Shown one piece after another: positions 35,936-44,496 of a stretch of 64,000 nucleotides of DNA; position 1 is the stretch's first letter, and the number at the start of each line of letters is the position of its first letter. The notes below the pieces were generated by a model that saw only the letters and a program-made list of their open reading frames with translations, had not been told where the DNA came from and made no database searches. The position numbers and the translations under genes were made by a program. This stretch comes from Paenibacillus agricola (lineage in GTDB: Bacteria; Bacillota; Bacilli; Paenibacillales; NBRC-103111), in assembly GCF_011440305.1 (NCBI RefSeq), contig NZ_JAAOIW010000013.1, forward strand, positions 62,001 through 126,000. The letters run 5' to 3'.

Positions 35936-36940
35936 ATGATTCGCATAGCAGTCGTCGGAGTCAATAACATAGGGAAAACCCACTGCCGATATTACAGTGA
36001 GCATCCAGATACCGAGCTAATCGCCGTCTGTGATTGGATGGAGGATCGCGCCAAGGAAGCTTCACTCCTCTATGGTGCAAAGGCCTACTCCGATCTTAGA
36101 ACGTTGTTAGACCAAGAGGAGATTGATATGGTATGTGTCGCCACAGGTGGGGAAGAGAAGGGCAGCCATCACTTCGAGCCTGTCATGATAGCCATCGAAG
36201 CCGGAAAGGATGTGTTGGTCGAGAAACCGATCTCTAACCGGATCGAAGAAGCAAGAGAGATGGTGAAAGCGGCAGCTGATAAAGGAATCCGCTTTGGCTG
36301 CAATTTGAACCACCGTTTTACTCCTGCAGCAAAGAAGGGGAAGGACTTGATTGAACAACATCTTCTTGGCACTCCACTGTTTATGAATATGAGACTGACG
36401 ATTGATAACAAAGCAGACTTAACCGAATGGTTTCACATGCGCGCACTTCATCCTCACTCTATCGATGTGATGCGCTATTTTTTCGGTGATGTTAAGCGGG
36501 TTCAAGCGTTTATGAACAAAGCGCCGGGCCGCAAGACATGGTCGACAGCCAGCATCAATCTGGAGTTTGCCAACGGGGCAGTTGGCCACTTAACCGGCAG
36601 CTATGATATGTCCATGCTGCATCCGATAGAGTGGTGCGAGGCAGCTGGTACAGAAGGTCGGTTCGTGATCGAAAATGTGTACGAAAGCATCACCTATTAT
36701 CCACACAAAAGCAGTGAAACGACGGTGATGCGAAACTCGATCATGCGGGGAATGCAAGGCTTTAACGACACGTTCCGCAACCGGATTGAACGCTTCATCG
36801 AGCAAATTAAACAAAATGCTTCACCTTCAGAAATCGAAGGCTCCGGATTGGAGGCATTAGCCGCGCAGGAGGTCATAGAAGCCGCTATATGGTCCCAACA
36901 GTCCGGCGGTCAAGTAGTTGACGTTCCGGTAAGGGGGTAA
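35936..36940 (+). CDS. Gfo/Idh/MocA-family oxidoreductase 2
   Basis: The 334-residue protein has the Rossmann start RIAVVGVNNIGKTHCRYY, the catalytic EKPISNRIEEAREM and NLNHRFTPAAKKGK, and ALHPHSIDVMRYFFGDVKR in the C-terminal domain. It is a paralogue of the enzyme at 32,371 (matching HPFSVMRYFCGD). AGGAGG lies 7 bases before the ATG. Its stop is 6 bases before the start of the canonical sulfatase. Confidence 0.93.
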   Translation: MIRIAVVGVNNIGKTHCRYYSEHPDTELIAVCDWMEDRAKEASLLYGAKAYSDLRTLLDQEEIDMVCVATGGEEKGSHHFEPVMIAIEAGKDVLVEKPISNRIEEAREMVKAAADKGIRFGCNLNHRFTPAAKKGKDLIEQHLLGTPLFMNMRLTIDNKADLTEWFHMRALHPHSIDVMRYFFGDVKRVQAFMNKAPGRKTWSTASINLEFANGAVGHLTGSYDMSMLHPIEWCEAAGTEGRFVIENVYESITYYPHKSSETTVMRNSIMRGMQGFNDTFRNRIERFIEQIKQNASPSEIEGSGLEALAAQEVIEAAIWSQQSGGQVVDVPVRG

Positions 36941-36946
36941 GCACCG

Positions 36947-38341
36947 GTGAAACCGCCAAACATTTTGTTTATTATGCTTGACCAACTCCGTTATGATTGC
37001 ATTGGCTTCAGCGGAGTGTATCCTGTACTGACCCCGAATATCGACCGATTGGCCTCGGAGGGGGTGTGGTTTTCGAACGCTTTTACACCAATTCCGATAT
37101 GTGGCCCCTCCAGGCAAGCCTTAATTAACGGGCGGAGGCCCGAAACGTTCGGAGCACTGTGGAACTTTAAAAACGGGCTGGGTATTCCGGCTTTGGAGCC
37201 TACTGAATATGCTTGGCCGAGAGAGCTAAACAAGCTTTCCTATAAAAAAGCGTTCCTCGGTAAATGGGATGTTCATCCTGAGTGGACCCCCAAAGAATAC
37301 GGTTATGATTCCTATACCGGATTTGACCCTTACAAGAAAATGATAGCGCAAGCTTATCCGGATGTCCGGTACGAAGCCGGTTTTTTTGGAGAGCGAAATC
37401 CAATTCCTGTGGAGCATTCACAAACCCATTGGTTAGCCAACCAAGCCTGTGCTTCGATCCGGGAGCTGGAGGATGGGGACGATCCGTGGTACATTCAGCT
37501 TAATTTCACTGAGCCTCATCTTCCGTGCAGACCGTCCGAAAAGTTTGCTGATATGTACCGCCCCGAGGACATACCGGTTTGGGGAGGTTTTAACGAAACA
37601 TTTACCAATAAACCTTATATTCAAAAGCAGCAGCTGCATAATTGGCAAATTCAAGATTACACTTGGGAGGAATGGGCCCCAATCGTCGCCCGTTATTACG
37701 GAATGATTAGTCAAGCTGACGATGCGATTGGACAGGTGCTGCACATGCTTGAACAAACCGGAGCCGTGGACAACACGATGGTTATCCTCACTTCCGACCA
37801 TGGTGATATGTGCGGTTCCCACCGGATGATGGATAAGCACTATATTTTATATGATGATGTTGTAAAGGTTCCTTTAATTGTGAAATACCCCGGAATGGCG
37901 AGGCAGGGACAACAGTGCGCTAAGTTCGTTTATAATATGCTGGATTTGCCGCCGACTCTTTTGGAGCTCCTGCAGCTGCCGGTTCCTTCTTTTTTTCATG
38001 GAAAATCACTAATTCCCCTACTTGACCATGAACCTGAATCCGTTTCGGATTGGCGAACAGAGGCAATTTCCACCTATAACGGACAGCAGTTCGGTTTGTA
38101 TACGCAAAGAATGATCCGTACCAGTAAATGGAAATATATTTGGAATACGACGGATATAGATGAGTTATATCATTTGGAGCAAGATCCGTACGAGTTGACT
38201 AATCTTATTTATGACCCAAGCTGCACGGAGCTAATTAAGGAATACAGACGTTTGTTGTACCATCGATTATTGGAGGAAGGTGACGGATTGGTTCAAAATG
38301 AATGGATGAGGAACCAGCTGCTGCAGAGTAATAAACTGTAG
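36947..38341 (+). CDS. Sulfatase 3 with canonical formylglycine motif
   Basis: The 464-residue protein begins KPPNILFIMLDQLRYDCIGF, with the metal-binding D11, and carries C52-G-P-S-R, the signature recognised by formylglycine-generating enzymes. The second metal cluster is TSDHGDMCGSHRMMDKH, and the end has YHLEQDPYELTNL. It is a true type-I sulfatase, probably acting on a carbohydrate sulfate. The start is GTG after AGGGGGT. No signal peptide is visible, so desulfation would be cytoplasmic after import. No maturation enzyme is in the window. Confidence 0.93.
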   Translation: MKPPNILFIMLDQLRYDCIGFSGVYPVLTPNIDRLASEGVWFSNAFTPIPICGPSRQALINGRRPETFGALWNFKNGLGIPALEPTEYAWPRELNKLSYKKAFLGKWDVHPEWTPKEYGYDSYTGFDPYKKMIAQAYPDVRYEAGFFGERNPIPVEHSQTHWLANQACASIRELEDGDDPWYIQLNFTEPHLPCRPSEKFADMYRPEDIPVWGGFNETFTNKPYIQKQQLHNWQIQDYTWEEWAPIVARYYGMISQADDAIGQVLHMLEQTGAVDNTMVILTSDHGDMCGSHRMMDKHYILYDDVVKVPLIVKYPGMARQGQQCAKFVYNMLDLPPTLLELLQLPVPSFFHGKSLIPLLDHEPESVSDWRTEAISTYNGQQFGLYTQRMIRTSKWKYIWNTTDIDELYHLEQDPYELTNLIYDPSCTELIKEYRRLLYHRLLEEGDGLVQNEWMRNQLLQSNKL

Positions 38342-38652
38342 TTTAAAGGAAACCATGGGTCCGCGTAGATAGATGTCAACGTTAGAATGAGTGGGTGAGC
38401 TTCGAAGAAGTGGTATCGAATGGAGAGCCATGGAGAGCGAGCAAGAGTTTACGGGGATCTTCACTTTTAAAGATGTGATGGGAGTAGAAGGTCATTGATA
38501 TTCTTAAACGATTTGGACTGAGATCTCCGGAAGTTCATTGAAGTTCCTGGGAAAAGTAGAAAATCCGGAAAGAAAAAAGGTTTATCAGGAAAGGATTGAC
38601 ACAGCATTGATTATTCGTGAAGCACGTAATGATTGGGGTAATAAAACTGACG
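38342..38652. other. Intergenic region without a recognisable gene
   Basis: I see no open frame with a ribosome site and no repeats. The base composition is mixed, and short frames on both strands do not resemble proteins. It separates module 1 from the convergent module 2. Confidence 0.5.
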
Positions 38653-38688
38653 CAAAGAACCTCGAGGATCTCCTTGAGGTTCTTTTGC
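38653..38688. terminator. Bidirectional terminator between modules 1 and 2
   Basis: GCAAAGAACCTC pairs with GAGGTTCTTTTGC around about 12 bases. T-rich and A-rich flanks allow use from both sides; the enolase-type gene ends 20 bases away on the minus strand. Confidence 0.8.
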
Positions 38689-38707
38689 GGATACGAGTTA
38701 TAGAAGA

Positions 38708-39850
38708 TTAAAGCCGCCAGCCGTTCTCAGTAACCATTCTAGAAAAATAACTGCCATCAAGATCCAAACCGAATCCAGCTTTGGATGGTACATGCAGCAT
38801 TCCATCTGATATCGAATATCCAGATGCATCGATGCCTTCGACAACAATGGTATCCCATTCTACGAATTGAAATCCATCAAGAGCCAGAGCCAGATGGCCG
38901 GATGCATATCCGCCATAACCGCTTCCATAGTTATGGGGTGCAGACTTGATCTTGGACTTGTCGAGGCGGATGCCTAGCTCTAGCCAATTCGTAAATCCGT
39001 AGAAGCGGATGTCATATTGAATAATATCGATCAAACCTTTTTCCGCCCAATCGACAATAGGGGGAGCAGCCAAGCCTTCTCCATCGGAGATCAGCACATG
39101 CATTTCCCGCTGCTTCATCCATTCTCTCAGATCAGCGTAAAGCTGATCATCCTCGTGGAAGGCTTCTTCGAGCCAGTACAATTTGGTGTCCTCGACTCCG
39201 AGCAGAAATTCCTTGGTCAGATTAAGATTATAGCCGTTATTGGCATCAACCATAATGCGAGAGTCGGGGCCAGTGTATTCCCGGATTCCGCGGACTATCG
39301 CAATATCTCTGCGCATTCCTTCCACATTCGGCATATACCTGCCGCCACGGCCAATCTTGATTTTAAAATTGCGATGCCCTTTGTCCCAGCCTTCAGCAGC
39401 TTCAGATTGCAGCAGCTTCACCGCTTCAGCATCATTGTCCAATAACAAATCATCAAAATATAAGGAAGTGTCATAACAAGGCACAGCAACCGGGCCAGAA
39501 ATCGCTTGGCGAGAGATCAATTCATAGACTGGTTTCTGCAGGATTTGTCCTGCCCAATCCAGCAGAGCAAATTCAATAGAGCGGAACTGTGGCTGGATAA
39601 AGCCGTTTTCTGGATGGAAGATCTCGCTGACCGTTTTACCTATCAGCGGTTCTGCTTCTTCCTTTGTAAGTAGCGACCATCCAAAGCCGCTCACACCGTC
39701 AATTGTGACCCGTGCCATTCTTTCGGATACGGTCTTGCCGTGGACGCCGATTCTTGCATTGGAGCCGGCGCTTCTCGGGCGTTCTCCTTGGAGAATAGCC
39801 CATTCAATTTTTTCAATGCGAGCGTTGGGTGGAAGCTTTAATAAACTCAT
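38708..39850 (-). CDS. Enolase-superfamily (mandelate racemase/muconate lactonizing type) enzyme
   Basis: The 380-residue protein, starting at ATG 39,850 behind GGAGTG, has the MR/MLE layout: an N-terminal cap (ARIEKIEWAILQGERPRS), a barrel with the catalytic K-x-K (FKIKIGRGG), then metal ligands Asp (MVDANNGY), Glu (YWLEEAFHEDD) and Glu/Asp (ISDGEG), and APHNYGSG near the end, supplying a His. Members abstract the alpha proton of a sugar acid and often dehydrate it. A longer frame runs back into the binding-protein gene but has no ribosome site. It lies 43 bases downstream of the binding-protein gene, in its operon. Confidence 0.88.
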   Translation of the reverse strand: MSLLKLPPNARIEKIEWAILQGERPRSAGSNARIGVHGKTVSERMARVTIDGVSGFGWSLLTKEEAEPLIGKTVSEIFHPENGFIQPQFRSIEFALLDWAGQILQKPVYELISRQAISGPVAVPCYDTSLYFDDLLLDNDAEAVKLLQSEAAEGWDKGHRNFKIKIGRGGRYMPNVEGMRRDIAIVRGIREYTGPDSRIMVDANNGYNLNLTKEFLLGVEDTKLYWLEEAFHEDDQLYADLREWMKQREMHVLISDGEGLAAPPIVDWAEKGLIDIIQYDIRFYGFTNWLELGIRLDKSKIKSAPHNYGSGYGGYASGHLALALDGFQFVEWDTIVVEGIDASGYSISDGMLHVPSKAGFGLDLDGSYFSRMVTENGWRL

Positions 39851-39893
39851 AGGAATCACTCCATCACAGTAGGTTTTGTCTTCATGTCCTGCT

Positions 39894-41204
39894 TTATTTT
39901 TTGTAAGCTTCATCAAGCTTGACTGCCAATTCATTGGCTGTATACTTGCCTAACCAATATTCAGCCAGTAGAGGCCATACCTTATCCCGTTGGGTATTAT
40001 CCATAACTTTTCCCATCCAGAATACGCCAGGAGCTTTCTCCGCCATTAAACTGGATTCCTTGACTAAAGGCGTTACTTTAGTAGGGTCTATATCGACACC
40101 TCTCATTGGAATCGGATTACCGGCAATTTCCGTATACATTTTACCAGCTTCTTTACCCGAGAAAAGCTTTAGAAATTTGATTACATAAGGCTTTTTAATG
40201 GGATCCTCATAAGCTTTGGAGGAAGCGTATACAAGAGTCGTTAAGTCCTTTACAATTGTTTTTTCCTTATCTACGCCTCCCGGAATTAATGGAAAGTCGA
40301 CGGAGACGAATTTCTTTTGCACTTCAGGTGTAATCTTCATAATAGCTGATGAATGGTCCAGGGTCATGACAACTTTTCCAGTATTTATATACTTGGCATA
40401 AATAACGCTGTCCTCAACTACAGAGGCATCATCTGCCATGTAGCCTGTTGTCAGCTCCCGCACGCGTTCAAGTGCAGTTATGACCTCGGGAGTGTTAAAG
40501 GGCTCCAATCCAGCCATCAGCTTATTCACCTTGTCATAACCGAGCATCCGATACATAACATAGTTCATCGGTCGCTCAATCGTCCCGGATTTGGCAGGGA
40601 TAATACTGACCCCCCATGGAATATAGCCATTTTTCTTCGTTTCTTTAATCACGTTAAGAAGCTCATCCCATGTCTGGGGAACCTTAAGGTTCAATTTATC
40701 AAGTATTTCTTTGTTGATCAACAGGGGATTGTAGAAGGTAATCATAGGCATAGCACGTACCACGCCATTGACGGTCGCTGTTTTCCATGCGGAATCGTCA
40801 AACAAATCTTTAATGTCCGGATCTTTGCGGAGATCATCCAGATTGGCTATCGCACCAGCCTCAATAAATTTATCCATACCCAGATTAGGATCGGGTCTCC
40901 AATAGGTGAAGACATCGGGCGTATTATTGCTGGCTACATCGATCTTGATTTTATTCGCCAGTTCAAACCCTCCGGGGGCACCCTCGACAACAATTTCCAC
41001 CTCGGGATTTTCTGCTTTGAACTTATCCAGAAGCTTCGTTACCACCTCAGACATACTGTCTTTGCCCACATTACCTGTGGCAAACCTCAAAACTACCTTT
41101 TTGTCTTTACTTGCCGTAGGCTGAGCTTTCTCGCTGCCTGCACTACATCCTATTGATGAAGTTACAAGAGCCGCCCCTAGAGCCGCTGCCATCCATCTTT
41201 TCAT
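39894..41204 (-). CDS. Extracellular solute-binding lipoprotein of module 2
   Basis: The 436-residue protein has a short signal peptide with a lipobox-like SSIGC at residues 16-20, then a family-1 solute-binding fold: VVLRFATGNVGKDS, LINKEILDKLNLKVPQTWDEL and GYIPWGVSIIP. The ATG has AAAGGGG upstream. Its gene is on the strand opposite its permeases and shares it with the regulator gene at 41,315 and the enolase-type enzyme. The substrate is unknown. Confidence 0.9.
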   Translation of the reverse strand: MKRWMAAALGAALVTSSIGCSAGSEKAQPTASKDKKVVLRFATGNVGKDSMSEVVTKLLDKFKAENPEVEIVVEGAPGGFELANKIKIDVASNNTPDVFTYWRPDPNLGMDKFIEAGAIANLDDLRKDPDIKDLFDDSAWKTATVNGVVRAMPMITFYNPLLINKEILDKLNLKVPQTWDELLNVIKETKKNGYIPWGVSIIPAKSGTIERPMNYVMYRMLGYDKVNKLMAGLEPFNTPEVITALERVRELTTGYMADDASVVEDSVIYAKYINTGKVVMTLDHSSAIMKITPEVQKKFVSVDFPLIPGGVDKEKTIVKDLTTLVYASSKAYEDPIKKPYVIKFLKLFSGKEAGKMYTEIAGNPIPMRGVDIDPTKVTPLVKESSLMAEKAPGVFWMGKVMDNTQRDKVWPLLAEYWLGKYTANELAVKLDEAYKK

Positions 41205-41314
41205 ATAGATCCCCTTTCAACTCGGTTTCCATTACACCCTAATAGTAGTACGACAGCATAAAGGCGTATATACATGCTTTTCGTCTGTTCAGGACATTTT
41301 TAAAGGTTACTTGC

Positions 41315-42544
41315 TTAGGGGATAGAGCTATAAAATTTTTTGCGATAGGTAGAAGGAGAGAGGTTCTCCGCTTTATGGAACACTCTGCTGAAATGGCGAT
41401 AGCTTAGAAAACCGGATCTTTCCGAGACTTCTTCAATCTTGCAGGTAGAAAATCGTAACAGCCGTTTGGCCTCATCCAACCGAACCCGTGTGACATATTC
41501 AGTAAAATGTACGCCTGTTTTTTTGTGGAACAGCTCACTGAGATAGGTCGGATGCAAATGGACGTGCACAGCAACCTCCTCCAGGGAAAGCTTGTCGAAG
41601 TAATGCTTCTGGATATATTCAATGGCCTTTAGGATATGTCTGTCACCTAAGCTTGAGGTTACCGAGTTGATCGCCTGGTGATAAGCCGTCTTCACCTGCT
41701 GCATCCCACTGAGCAGGGAGCTAATGCCGATCGTCACGTCAAGCTTGGAATAATCCTTTATTACCTTCTTGATCTGGCTTGTTAATTGCCCGACAAATTC
41801 GAGCGAATAATAATGGGTCGAGTTAAAGAAGAGGATCAAGATGAGACTATCGTCCTTGTCCGACACAATAATAGCTTTACCATAAGGAAGAATCAGCTCG
41901 TTAATCACTTGATGGAAGAACAGTCGAAATAACTGCTCGTCCTTGCGGGTTTTCACTTTGCCAATCAAAGACTCAGGGTCAATTTCCATCCGAAACAGAA
42001 TATAATGATCCCTTTCAAAAAAGTAATCGCTTTCTTCTAAAGCCAGGATTTGTCCGGGCTTTAGCAATTCTCCTTCAATCAGCAGCGATACGGTTTTCTC
42101 CAGTACACTCAATTCGGATTCTTGCTTATATTTGATCAGCTGCAGATGCTTATTGTTATCCTCCCCAAGCTGGATCAGCTTGCTCTCCAGCTTCTCAAGC
42201 AGCATAACCAATTCATTGCGTCTGATCGGTTTTAACAGGTAGTCGTACACGCCCATCCGCATAGCTCTTTGCACAAACTGGAATTCCCCATGACCGCTGA
42301 GGATGATGAACGACGTAGTCAAACCATTACTAAGTGCAAGGCTGATCATATCGAGTCCGCTAATTCCAGTCATTCGTACATCAACAATGGCAGCATCAGG
42401 TCTCAGCGATTCCAGCAACTCGATTCCTTCTTCGCCGTTGGATGCACTTCCTATTACTACCCAAGACGGACATAAGCGTCCTATTATACTGGCAAGACCT
42501 TGCCTAATCAGTAATTCGTCGTCTATCAGAACGATTCGGAGCAT
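41315..42544 (-). CDS. Response regulator with AraC output domain, module 2
   Basis: The 409-residue protein has a receiver domain with D55 (IVDVRMTGISG) and LLKPIRR, and an AraC HTH pair (HVHLHPTYLSELFHKKTG; IEEVSERSGFLSYRHFSRVFHK). It is shorter than YesN-type relatives because the middle is only about 160 residues. AAGGAGGA precedes the ATG. It is divergent from the permeases, with 176 bases of shared regulatory region. The cognate kinase is probably the gene at 44,493-46,250. Confidence 0.92.
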   Translation of the reverse strand: MLRIVLIDDELLIRQGLASIIGRLCPSWVVIGSASNGEEGIELLESLRPDAAIVDVRMTGISGLDMISLALSNGLTTSFIILSGHGEFQFVQRAMRMGVYDYLLKPIRRNELVMLLEKLESKLIQLGEDNNKHLQLIKYKQESELSVLEKTVSLLIEGELLKPGQILALEESDYFFERDHYILFRMEIDPESLIGKVKTRKDEQLFRLFFHQVINELILPYGKAIIVSDKDDSLILILFFNSTHYYSLEFVGQLTSQIKKVIKDYSKLDVTIGISSLLSGMQQVKTAYHQAINSVTSSLGDRHILKAIEYIQKHYFDKLSLEEVAVHVHLHPTYLSELFHKKTGVHFTEYVTRVRLDEAKRLLRFSTCKIEEVSERSGFLSYRHFSRVFHKAENLSPSTYRKKFYSSIP

Positions 42545-42720
42545 ACAGTATCCTCCTTGTATAAGTTGATATTATTATAGCACTGGCGTTGAAAACTGAA
42601 AGTGTCTTTGACAAAAATCTTTAGATATGTCCTATGAAGACGTAACAGAAGCGTATCTCTATGAGCCAGCAAGCTTTAGTTTAGATATATATCTATAAAA
42701 GAGTTTAAGGGGGAATAAGC

Positions 42721-43590
42721 ATGGGTGAATTGAAGCTGAACAGATCTGTTCTGGTTCTTATGCTGCCTGCGTTATTTATTTATGGTTTGTTCTTTATCGT
42801 GCCATTTATTCAAACAGGCTATTACAGCTTTTTACAATGGGACGGTATTACCAAACAAACATTCATAGGCTTGGATAACTATATTGCGCTTTTTAAAGAT
42901 TCCTTATTTGTTGATGGTATCTGGAAAATTGTGGTCTGGGCCATATTGGCCATCGTGATCAAAGTGGGCATTGCCTTAATCTTGGCCAATGTGCTGCGGC
43001 AGCCCTTTAAAGGCTCAAGGTTTTTAAAATCCAGTTATTTTATGCCGGTTATTATTTCGTCCTCTGCGATGTGTCTGATTTTCACCTTGATGTACGACAA
43101 GGATATTGGCTTGATCAATGAATTTATTCGGGCAATAGGGCTGAATTCGTTGGCAAGAGGCTGGCTCTCCGAGGAAAAGATTGCTTTTTATTCCGTTATA
43201 GCTGTACCTATTTGGCAAAATGTCGGCTTGTTTTTCATTATTTTATTTGCCGGTATTCAAGATATTTCGGAGGATATTTATGATTCAGCCACAATTGATG
43301 GCGCCAATGGCTGGCATAAGCTGGTACGAATTACGATTCCTCTCCTCTGGAGCGTTATCCAGGTGTGTATTATTCTAGCGATTACAGGAGCAATGAAAAA
43401 TTTTGACTACATTTTTATTTTGACCGGTGGTGGTCCAGGCAGAGCGACAGAGGTGCCGGCGACCATTATGTACAAGACGATCTTTACGATGATGAATTAT
43501 GGATACGGTACCGCGATGGCCATGTTCATTTTCTTCTTTGGTCTGGTAGTTTCATTGGTATTCAAACGTATGACACGGTCGGACGCTTAG
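42721..43590 (+). CDS. CUT1 sugar ABC permease (MalF type), module 2
   Basis: The 289-residue six-helix protein has the EAA loop ISEDIYDSATIDGANGWHKL, then ITIPLLWSV and ILTGGGPG. AAGGGGGA lies before the ATG. It pairs with the permease gene 57 bases downstream. No ATPase gene accompanies them. Confidence 0.93.
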   Translation: MGELKLNRSVLVLMLPALFIYGLFFIVPFIQTGYYSFLQWDGITKQTFIGLDNYIALFKDSLFVDGIWKIVVWAILAIVIKVGIALILANVLRQPFKGSRFLKSSYFMPVIISSSAMCLIFTLMYDKDIGLINEFIRAIGLNSLARGWLSEEKIAFYSVIAVPIWQNVGLFFIILFAGIQDISEDIYDSATIDGANGWHKLVRITIPLLWSVIQVCIILAITGAMKNFDYIFILTGGGPGRATEVPATIMYKTIFTMMNYGYGTAMAMFIFFFGLVVSLVFKRMTRSDA

Positions 43591-43647
43591 GAGATAGGGA
43601 GCAGGAGCAGAGAACCGAAAATAGGTAAAAAGAGAGAGGGACGATTC

Positions 43648-44496
43648 ATGGGAGCTTCACTGAATCCACGATTAAAAAATTATTCCGTACTTGTGATCAA
43701 GTACTTCATATTAACGACTTATGCACTAACAACCTTCGTCCCGTTATGGTGGACATTCTCTAACTCGTTTCGAAATAACGAACAAATTTTTACACAGATC
43801 AGGCTTTTCCCTGAGTCCTTTGACTTTACCAACTATATCAATGTGTTTAAAAGCACTAGCATTCCCCAAGCCTTTTACAATTCCATATCCATTACCCTGG
43901 TAAGTCTGGTAGGGCTGTTAGTTGTTCTGGTACCCTGCGCGTATGTGCTGGCCAGATACAGATTTAAAGGAGCGTATTTGCTTTATATGTTTTTTGCCTT
44001 ATCGATCTTTATTCCGAATATTACCGTGCTGGCAAGCACCTTCAAGCTTTATCAAATGCTCGATCTATATGGTGGTAAGTATGGCATAGCTTATACCTAC
44101 ATTGCCCATCAGCTGCCCTTTTGCGTATTTTTACTGGTCAGTTACATGCGTGCTATCCCTGTTGCATTGGAAGAAGCTGCAATTATTGATGGCTGCAGAA
44201 CGAGAGATCTACTGCTGCGTATCATCTTGCCACTAAGCCGCAATGGAATCGTCACGATATCGATTTTATCCTTCATCAGTATCTGGAATGATTATATTTA
44301 TGCGCTGATTCTGCTGCCCAAGGAACAATTAAGGACATTAACGGTCGCGGCTGCCTTTGCTAAGTCCGAGTTTCTGGTCGACTACGGCATGATGTCGGCG
44401 GCAGTTATTATAACGATCCTTCCGGTCATTATTATTTATCTGGTGCTTCAGGACAAAATTATTAACGGAATGGCTGCCGGCTCGGTAAAAGGTTAA
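43648..44496 (+). CDS. CUT1 sugar ABC permease (MalG type), module 2
   Basis: The 282-residue protein has six helices, the EAA loop ALEEAAIIDGCRTRDLLLRI and the tail INGMAAGSVKG. Its stop TAA (44,494-44,496) overlaps the stop of the convergent kinase gene on the other strand. Confidence 0.93.
   Translation: MGASLNPRLKNYSVLVIKYFILTTYALTTFVPLWWTFSNSFRNNEQIFTQIRLFPESFDFTNYINVFKSTSIPQAFYNSISITLVSLVGLLVVLVPCAYVLARYRFKGAYLLYMFFALSIFIPNITVLASTFKLYQMLDLYGGKYGIAYTYIAHQLPFCVFLLVSYMRAIPVALEEAAIIDGCRTRDLLLRIILPLSRNGIVTISILSFISIWNDYIYALILLPKEQLRTLTVAAAFAKSEFLVDYGMMSAAVIITILPVIIIYLVLQDKIINGMAAGSVKG

Noticed and set aside
42607-42640. TTGACA with a TATGAA-like element before the module 2 permeases
   Set aside because: The spacer is 19 bases and the -10 is poor, so I do not call it a promoter.
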